Origin: a bacterium
GTDB lineage: Bacteria > Patescibacteriota > Microgenomatia > UBA1406 > GWC2-37-13
Assembly (NCBI GenBank): GCA_027624795.1
Contig: JAQBTX010000003.1
Span: forward strand, 1-39,544
Reading direction: 5' to 3'
DNA: 39,544 nucleotides
Made by a program: the position numbers and the translations under genes. This document shows positions 19,025-25,441 of this stretch, piece after piece. The notes below the pieces were generated by a model that worked only from the letters and a program-made list of their open reading frames with translations, ran no database searches and was not told the origin of the DNA. Position 1 is the first letter of the stretch; every line of letters starts with the position of its first letter.

Positions 19025-19733
19025 TTGATTCCTTTTTTGCGTGGCGCATCTTGAACTTCTCAAATGCATTAAATAGAATCTTCTCATGATTATCTTTACT
19101 TAGCTCATTTCCAAAGTAGTCAGATACGATCTGTTTTACAATGTTGTCTGCATGTGAATCGATATCGCCAAATGTCTTATCACGATAATCTTTGATTTCT
19201 TTTTCCACCCCTTTGATTTGATCTTCGATATTTGTTTTCATATCTTTAAGAATACTCAGTGCCTCTTTTTGTAGCTGTTGCGTAAATATGCGGCGCATGT
19301 CTCGAGAATCATGTTGCAAGTTAGCCATAAGCATCTGAGTTTCACCAGTGAATTGCTGTATGACTTGACCATACCCTTCTTTAAACTGCGCTACAATTGC
19401 AGATTTTTCTATATTGAGCTCATTTTGTGCAATATCTGTGGTGTCATCAACCAGTTTATCTATCTTCTCATCGAGTATCTTTTTCGTTCCATGAGCTTGA
19501 AGGACAATTTCTTTTGCTTTACCGGTGGCTTCTTCTATGATTGAAACTGCTTTATTTTCAGCTTGCTTTATGACATTCATCATTTCATTTTCTATTGTTT
19601 GCTGCTCTTTTGGTTTGAGTTTTCCCCGTTGCACCGCGATAATAAGAAAGATCGTGAGAAGGAAGTTAAAAAAGACACTTATTATCGGAATCCAAAATAA
19701 AAGGGGGAGTAACGACTCCATTTCAATGGTCAT
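19008..19733 (-). CDS. atpF: F-type ATPase b-like subunit (N-terminal TM + long coiled coil)
   Basis: N-terminal TM 'LLFWIPIISVFFNFLLTIFLIIAV' followed by long charged helix, upstream of delta and alpha. Confidence 0.7.
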   Translation of the reverse strand: MTIEMESLLPLLFWIPIISVFFNFLLTIFLIIAVQRGKLKPKEQQTIENEMMNVIKQAENKAVSIIEEATGKAKEIVLQAHGTKKILDEKIDKLVDDTTDIAQNELNIEKSAIVAQFKEGYGQVIQQFTGETQMLMANLQHDSRDMRRIFTQQLQKEALSILKDMKTNIEDQIKGVEKEIKDYRDKTFGDIDSHADNIVKQIVSDYFGNELSKDNHEKILFNAFEKFKMRHAKKESNEPTQ

Positions 19734-19792
19734 ACTTTCATTCTACAGAAGAATTTAAGAGATTAAAAGGGGAGAAATATTTTTGAATTATT

Positions 19793-20437
19793 CTATGCAG
19801 AATAGCGTTTATTGGTCCAAAAATATGTGGTGAGAGCAAGATAGAATCCAAGATGAATCATTACAGTGACAAGTATGTAGCCATGGAGAATGAGATACGA
19901 GAAAAGTATGCCCATAGGAATACTTAGAATTGTTATCCAGAGTACAATGATATGTCGTACAAAGATGATATTTATGGCATGGATGAGTACATTGATGATA
20001 GTAAACCAGATAATTCTATCTGCAAGTGAGAATCCATCAAAAACCACACTGAGTAAATATAAAAAAAATACTTCCTGAAATATTACCTCAAAAAATTTGA
20101 GAAATAAAACGGGTGGGTGAGCTGAAATGATAGCGAGTTTTGATGGCGGTTCGAGAATTTTTCTCGGATATACTCCAATGAAAGGAAGAAGTCGAGGTGC
20201 TAAAAACCATAATGTGACAAGAAGTCCCAGTAGAGTAAATATATATAGATTTGTTTCTATTGAAGAAAAATTGAAACTCCTAAGCAACAGTAATATGGAG
20301 GTAAAGAATATGACTGCCAGGATTGTGGCTCTTTTTGCTGAAATATGTAATAAGCCACCCGTGCGTTGCAAGAATTTATACGGGGCGTAAGTAGCGCAAA
20401 TCACCAATAATAAATATAAAAATGCATTCCAGTCCAT
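19793..20437 (-). CDS. Multi-pass membrane protein, degenerate CPBP-protease-like
   Basis: About 6 TM segments; 'EVIFQEVFFLYLLS', 'TIINVLIHAINIIF' and 'VMIHLGFYLAL' are placed like CPBP motifs. Starts 1 bp after the tkt stop. Confidence 0.45.
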   Translation of the reverse strand: MDWNAFLYLLLVICATYAPYKFLQRTGGLLHISAKRATILAVIFFTSILLLLRSFNFSSIETNLYIFTLLGLLVTLWFLAPRLLPFIGVYPRKILEPPSKLAIISAHPPVLFLKFFEVIFQEVFFLYLLSVVFDGFSLADRIIWFTIINVLIHAINIIFVRHIIVLWITILSIPMGILFSYLILHGYILVTVMIHLGFYLALTTYFWTNKRYSA

Positions 20438-20438
20438 T

Positions 20439-22493
20439 TTAGCTCAATTTACTTACAATCGCAGTTGCATCTATTTCCTCAAACCTCAACAGTTCTTCTG
20501 GTTTGCCTGAACGGGGGATTTTATTCACGGCAAGATGCGTTAATTTGATAATGTTACTGGATTCCCGATCGGAGTCGGGAATGACATTAGTTAATGCGTG
20601 TCGAACAGCATCGCCTAAACCGCCATCGGGGTAATGATCTTCTACCACTACCACGTGACCTGTTCTCTGAGCATATTTTTTGATCGTGTTACCATCTAAT
20701 GGTTTGATACTGTATGCATCAATAACTGCTATGTTTGTACCATTTTTTTTGAGCTCTTTTTGTGCTTTGAGTGCTTCATGAACGGTGATCCCTGCGGCAA
20801 TAACTACAGCTATGTCATCTTCATGTTCAACCAGAACTTTTGATCCTCCGATGGGGAATTGTTCATCAGATTGGTAAAGCGATTCAGTTTTTGCTCGAGT
20901 TAATCGCAGGTACGAAAGTCCCTCGTGGGTTCGCAGTTCATTTACCAGTTTTACCGTAGATACAGGATCAGATGGGTACAGAACTACTGCGTGTAGGAGG
21001 GCACGCATCATAGCCAAATCTTCCAGAGCCATTTGTGAAGCCCCATCTTCCCCAATAGAAACACCCGCATGTGAGCCAACAATGGTCATATTGGGATTTG
21101 CATATTGACTCATTCGTATTTGATCATAAGCACGGGCCAAGAATGCAGCAAAACTTGATGCAAAGGGAATGAGTCCAATCTTACTCATGCCCAGTGCTAC
21201 TGACACCATGTTTTGCTCGGCAATAAACATCTCAAAGAATCGATCTGGAGCAACTTCTTTCATGGCTTCTGCAAATGTTGAATTAGATGTCTCGGCATCA
21301 AGAACAACTACGCGCTCGTCTGTTGCTATGAGCTTAAGTGCGGCTCCATAAGCTTCACGAGTGGCAGTGGGTTTAACAAAAGTTGGAACATCCCTCCCCC
21401 CGCTAAGCGGGGTGCTCACACGTCCAACGTGCCTATCGCCTTCATAAGGGAGATCTGTATGAGTTCCCCCTTCAGGCCCGCCTGCCGGCGAGGCAGGAAG
21501 GGGGTGCCCCGAAGGGGTGGGGGATGTTACATCTATCTTTTCTGGTTTATTTACTTCTCCTCGCACATTTAAATCAATATCTCCCAGTTCTTTGAGAGCG
21601 GTTTCCATGACATCTTTTGGCAATGCTTTTCCGTGCCAGCCGTCTTTGTCTTCCACTGCAGAAATACCAGCACCCTTTTTGGTTTTGGCAATGATCATGG
21701 TTGGTTTATCTGATTCCAGATTTGTTAGAGCTTGTTGCACCTCATCTATATTGTTCCCATGTTCGATCATGATAGTTTTCCAGCCAAATGCCTCAACTCG
21801 TTTCTGATAGGTTTCAATATCCCATCCAAGCATTGTTTCTCCTCGTTGTCCTAGACGATTCACATCAAGGATTCCAATCAGATTATTGAGTTTATAGTGT
21901 GATGCCACTTGCATAGCCTCATATACTTGACCTTCGGCAAACTCTGAATCTCCCATCAGTACGTACACCATAGGTGTACGGAAGCTCGAAGCACGAATAT
22001 CTAAATCCGAAACAATTATTGAATTTTCTAAATTCGAATTTTTGTCATTTGAATTTGTTTCGAGTTTAGAGTTTAGAGCTTCGGATTTACTAAGTTGCAG
22101 CTTGATCCCCAGTGCCATGCCAAGTCCCACAGAAAGTCCTTGACCCAGTGAGCCAGTGGCAACATCTACCCATGGAAGATCTGTGGTTGGGTGACCTTCA
22201 AATCGTGAGTCAAATTTACGAAGGGTGAGAAGTTCATCATATTCTACCCAGCCAGCAGCTCGGTACATGGCGTAGAGTAGGGGAGCGGCATGACCTTTAG
22301 ATAATACCATACGGTCGTTAAAAATATACTTTGGATCCTTTTCATCGTATGTAAAGTGTCCATCAAACCAAAGTGCAGTCATAAGTTCTACCGCAGAAAG
22401 TGAGCTGGTAGGGTGACCAGTTCCCGCAGCCGTGGTCATTTGCAGTATGTCATGACGAATGAGTTTAGTGAGTGCTTTGAGTTCAGATTTCAT
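20439..22493 (-). CDS. tkt: Transketolase with repeat-derived in-frame insertions
   Basis: 'GHPTSSLSAVELMTALWFDG', 'GHAAPLLYAMYRAAG', 'GSLGQGLSVGLGMALG', 'GDSEFAEGQVYEAM', 'FIAEQNMVSVALGMSK'. Confidence 0.95.
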   Translation of the reverse strand: MKSELKALTKLIRHDILQMTTAAGTGHPTSSLSAVELMTALWFDGHFTYDEKDPKYIFNDRMVLSKGHAAPLLYAMYRAAGWVEYDELLTLRKFDSRFEGHPTTDLPWVDVATGSLGQGLSVGLGMALGIKLQLSKSEALNSKLETNSNDKNSNLENSIIVSDLDIRASSFRTPMVYVLMGDSEFAEGQVYEAMQVASHYKLNNLIGILDVNRLGQRGETMLGWDIETYQKRVEAFGWKTIMIEHGNNIDEVQQALTNLESDKPTMIIAKTKKGAGISAVEDKDGWHGKALPKDVMETALKELGDIDLNVRGEVNKPEKIDVTSPTPSGHPLPASPAGGPEGGTHTDLPYEGDRHVGRVSTPLSGGRDVPTFVKPTATREAYGAALKLIATDERVVVLDAETSNSTFAEAMKEVAPDRFFEMFIAEQNMVSVALGMSKIGLIPFASSFAAFLARAYDQIRMSQYANPNMTIVGSHAGVSIGEDGASQMALEDLAMMRALLHAVVLYPSDPVSTVKLVNELRTHEGLSYLRLTRAKTESLYQSDEQFPIGGSKVLVEHEDDIAVVIAAGITVHEALKAQKELKKNGTNIAVIDAYSIKPLDGNTIKKYAQRTGHVVVVEDHYPDGGLGDAVRHALTNVIPDSDRESSNIIKLTHLAVNKIPRSGKPEELLRFEEIDATAIVSKLS
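20558..20592. repeat. Family A-type palindrome inside tkt
   Basis: 'ggattcccgatcggagtcgggaatgacat', encodes 'VIPDSDRESSN'. Confidence 0.75.
21388..21535. repeat. Family C repeat inside tkt
   Basis: 'ccctccccccgctaagcggggtgctcac...ccttcataagggagatc...gttcccccttcaggcccgcctgccggcgaggcaggaagggggtgccccgaaggggtgggggatg'; related to 27500-27685 in leuS. Confidence 0.8.
21985..22092. repeat. Family B-related palindromic insertion inside tkt
   Basis: Nearly identical to 23002-23118 in tyrS. Termini 'cgaagc...aaatccgaaacaa' / 'ttgtttcgag...gcttcgga' are inverted. Confidence 0.9.
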
Positions 22494-22541
22494 ATGAAAA
22501 TTAGTATACCATATGGTGGAATTGTGGACTTTGTCATCTAG

Positions 22542-22586
22542 ACAAAAATGTCTATAGTAATCGGGACAGACCCTTTTACTATGAGA
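22542..22586 (-). repeat. Solo REP-like hairpin element between tyrS stop and tkt
   Basis: 45-nt exact reverse-complement match to 10039-10083. Confidence 0.95.
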
Positions 22587-22588
22587 TG

Positions 22589-23770
22589 TTATCGGGTCAC
22601 CTGAAAAGATCTGACTTGTTCAAGAAGTTTTTTTGCCTCTTCATTTTCTTCAAAATGTTTTCGTACTGGCTCAAGTAAATTGTCTAAAATATCTATCACA
22701 GCCGATTTCAAATCCATTGGATGAAGTGCTTTGGAAGCATAATCTTGTTCCAATTCTTGGTACGATTTATAGGTTGCTGCACCGCCAAACTTATCCGGAC
22801 GTGAAATTTGAATTTCATTTTGTGTTTCGAAAATGATGTATTTGCAATATTCAAGAATCGGATTCTCTTCCACTATTCCTTCCGGTGCCCATGCTTTCCC
22901 AATTTTTCGTTTGATATCTTCTTTGGTATCGGTCATAAATATGGCAGAGTCAGGATTGGATTTGGACATTTTAATGGCAATGACACGGCTTATCGCATCA
23001 TCCTTTAAATCCGAAGCACGAATATCTAAATCCGAAACAATGTCCGAATTTTTTAAATTCGAATTTTGATCATTTATATTTGTTTCGAGTTTCGAGTTTG
23101 ATGCTTCGAGTTTTTGCGGAGGAGTGAGGCCCTGTAACATATGGTGACTCACCACTACTGGTTTCCAAAATCCAAGTTGAGGTCCAATCTCTCTGGCTAA
23201 CATGTTAACTTTCCGCTGATCCATCCCTAGTTGTGTTATTTTAGCTCCAAGGGTAAAAATATCTGCAACCTGCATACAAGAATATATGATATGAGCGCCA
23301 GTGAGTTTATCCATTGATTCATCTCGTCCCATCATCTCTGCAGTGCGGACAAATCGTTTGAGTGCATTTGACTTACCCACTTGAAGCACAAGCTTCCAGT
23401 AATCCGGGTCTTTGACCAAATCTGAGGCCCAAACAAATTCAACATTCGACAGATCCATGCCGCATGCCTTCCAAACTTCAATGAAATACTTTCCCACGGT
23501 TTTGATCTTTTCCAAATCCCCTCCCATTTTATTGTTTGCATAGGCGTGCCAGTCAGCCACAAACATTTTGAATGATATGCCGGCTTTCGTCATCTTATTC
23601 ACATTCACCGCTTTCAAGATTCCTTGAGCAATATGTATTTGGCCTGAAGGTTCAAAGCCATCATAGGCTATAAGTTTTTCTTCAGATGAGAGAAGTGTTT
23701 TGAGGTCTTCTTGAGTGGTGACTTCTTCTCCAACTTGGTTAATAAGATCCATACGCTCGTCGAGTGTCAT
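22589..23770 (-). CDS. tyrS: Tyrosyl-tRNA synthetase, archaeal/eukaryotic-like, with in-frame repeat insertion
   Basis: 'YDGFEPSGQIHIAQGILKAVNVNKMTKAG', 'WHAYANNKMGGDLEKIK', 'AIKMSKSNPDSAIFMTDTKEDIKRKIGKAW'. Confidence 0.88.
   Translation of the reverse strand: MTLDERMDLINQVGEEVTTQEDLKTLLSSEEKLIAYDGFEPSGQIHIAQGILKAVNVNKMTKAGISFKMFVADWHAYANNKMGGDLEKIKTVGKYFIEVWKACGMDLSNVEFVWASDLVKDPDYWKLVLQVGKSNALKRFVRTAEMMGRDESMDKLTGAHIIYSCMQVADIFTLGAKITQLGMDQRKVNMLAREIGPQLGFWKPVVVSHHMLQGLTPPQKLEASNSKLETNINDQNSNLKNSDIVSDLDIRASDLKDDAISRVIAIKMSKSNPDSAIFMTDTKEDIKRKIGKAWAPEGIVEENPILEYCKYIIFETQNEIQISRPDKFGGAATYKSYQELEQDYASKALHPMDLKSAVIDILDNLLEPVRKHFEENEEAKKLLEQVRSFQVTR
23002..23118. repeat. Family B-related palindromic insertion inside tyrS
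   Basis: 'aaatccgaagcacgaatatctaaatccgaaacaa...ttgtttcgagtttcgagtttgatgcttcgag'; encodes 'KLEASNSKLETNINDQNSNLKNSDIVSDLDIRASDLK'. Confidence 0.9.
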
Positions 23771-23787
23771 AGAGATAGTATAACAAA

Positions 23788-23910
23788 TACCACTTGTCAT
23801 GCTGAACTTGTTTCAGCATCTTTTATAGATAGATCCTGAACTAAATTCAGGATGACAATGCATGGATTCTTCGGTCGCTTCGCTCGCTCAGTATGACAAA
23901 TTATCATATA
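23788..23910. repeat. Family A dispersed repeat (intergenic)
   Basis: 'cttgtcatgctgaacttgtttcagcatc...gatcctgaactaaattcaggatgacaatgcatggattcttcggtcgcttcgctcgctcagtatgacaaa'. Confidence 0.85.
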
Positions 23911-23925
23911 CCCCCACAGGGTATG

Positions 23926-24429
23926 TTATTTTGTCATGATAGATGGATCGGGGGAGCCGAGTACTTTGCCAAAAAGATCTTGGTCGATACCAAAGTAAGA
24001 AGCCTTCCTATTTCCTTCCCAGCCTAAACCCATCTTTTCATAAAACACTTTTGCAGTTGGTTGACCGGCTACTTCCATCTTATGAGCATGTTGAGTTCTA
24101 GCTATCGTTTCCCACTCGTGAATAAGCTTTGTACCTATTCCCTTATGTTGAAAATCGGCAAGCACCCCTAACCAGCGGCAAAAAGATACTCCCCCATAAA
24201 GGGTATCAATCATAGCAAATCCAACAAACGTATCGTCATTTTTTGCTCCTACTATGATTTTATCGCCGCGCTGTACCCATATGCGCAGGTTTGGTATGTT
24301 GTACATACGATTTAACAGAAAGTCGATTACTTCTGGGCCGTAGCCAGGAAATTGGGTTCTAATTACCTTAGTAAAGGTAGGGTAGAATTCTTCAATTTGT
24401 GTTGCAGGGAGCAAAGATAAGTGGATCAT
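23926..24429 (-). CDS. GNAT family N-acetyltransferase
   Basis: 'GFAMIDTLYGGVSFCRWLGVLADFQHKGIGTKLIHEWETIART' fits the acetyl-CoA binding motif. Confidence 0.75.
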   Translation of the reverse strand: MIHLSLLPATQIEEFYPTFTKVIRTQFPGYGPEVIDFLLNRMYNIPNLRIWVQRGDKIIVGAKNDDTFVGFAMIDTLYGGVSFCRWLGVLADFQHKGIGTKLIHEWETIARTQHAHKMEVAGQPTAKVFYEKMGLGWEGNRKASYFGIDQDLFGKVLGSPDPSIMTK

Positions 24430-24438
24430 ACTACTACT

Positions 24439-25419
24439 TTAATGGAAACTACTCATAATTTCTGCAACCCTTTTCTTCATTTCTTCATCCACAAGTACAA
24501 CCACTACTCCTTTGTCAAATATCCCATAGAGCACCACACTTCCCAGAGGTGCCAATTGTATAGCGGGGAGTGCGAGTAGGTCTTCCTCGCCATCTATGCT
24601 GATGCATATGGAGTTGGCAGGATCCTCAATTGCAATAAATGCATGCTCAATGACTTTAACCGCTTCGTAAGTTATAGTACCTGCAGGATTTTTCGCATCA
24701 AAATGATGACGCTTGATTTTCTCACCTATAGCTTCGCGTCTTGTGCGGTAATCAATGATTTCAATATGAGCCTTAGTATCATTGTCTCTTAGTGACTGAG
24801 TTACAATGTCACCTACTGTAATAATCAGGGTTGGTTCCTTATTTGCAAGGTAAGTCAAGACTTCCTTTGTTTGCATAACTTCACCTAACGGCATTTGCAG
24901 GGTTTTACGAAGAGGCTGGGGGAGTGAACGATTTTCTGAAAACTCATCAAGGTATATGCTGCCTGTTCGATCAATCTGGCCTTTGCGAATGCGGGTTGAA
25001 CTTATGACTTCATTCTTCGCATCTCTAAGTAATGGAACTCGGATATATGCAAGTTTGGGCAGATTAAGTTGAGCTCGTTTATCATTAATTATCTGAGCAT
25101 TGGGTTCGGAATCACTGGTAATCATTATAGAATCGATGTCACCACGACTTCCGGCAGTTCCATAAATGTCATCTAATATTTCATAAAATACACGATCGTC
25201 CCAATTATTACTCAAAATATAGTTCTCGAGTGCCTTCATACGTACATCATGGGGTTGTATGATATTTGATAGCTCCTTTTCTTTTACAAATGTATCTGAT
25301 GTGACACCTATGGTTACATGGGAAGCTGCATCAAATACAGCATGAAGAATGCGCTCATGACCTGCATGAAGATGGTCAAAGGTACCACCTAATACCGCAT
25401 GTGTATGTTTATGGGACAT
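24439..25419 (-). CDS. Fusion: archaeal-type phosphopantetheine adenylyltransferase + DUF359 (GTP-dependent dephospho-CoA kinase)
   Basis: N-terminal 'LGGTFDHLHAGHERIL...ISSTRIRKGQI' (HxGH nucleotidyltransferase). C-terminal 'ITVGDIVTQSL...IIDYRTRRE...NPAGTITYEAVKVIEHA...ISIDGEEDLLALPAIQLAPLGSVVLYGIFDKGVVVV' matches DUF359. Confidence 0.88.
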   Translation of the reverse strand: MSHKHTHAVLGGTFDHLHAGHERILHAVFDAASHVTIGVTSDTFVKEKELSNIIQPHDVRMKALENYILSNNWDDRVFYEILDDIYGTAGSRGDIDSIMITSDSEPNAQIINDKRAQLNLPKLAYIRVPLLRDAKNEVISSTRIRKGQIDRTGSIYLDEFSENRSLPQPLRKTLQMPLGEVMQTKEVLTYLANKEPTLIITVGDIVTQSLRDNDTKAHIEIIDYRTRREAIGEKIKRHHFDAKNPAGTITYEAVKVIEHAFIAIEDPANSICISIDGEEDLLALPAIQLAPLGSVVLYGIFDKGVVVVLVDEEMKKRVAEIMSSFH

Positions 25420-25425
25420 GAGAGT

Positions 25426-25435
25426 AGTATATAAT
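25426..25435. promoter_or_regulatory. Overlapping bidirectional -10 elements (TATACT minus, TATAAT plus), each 6 nt from an ATG
   Basis: Plus: TATAAT 25430-25435, AGTTCC, ATG 25442. Minus: TATACT (25426-25431), ACTCTC, ATG at 25419. Confidence 0.6.
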
Positions 25436-25441
25436 AGTTCC

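Noticed and set aside
19793-20437. Considered as a missing ATP synthase a subunit
   Set aside because: No conserved a-subunit Arg helix or C-terminal pattern is visible, and it is coupled to tkt rather than atpF.
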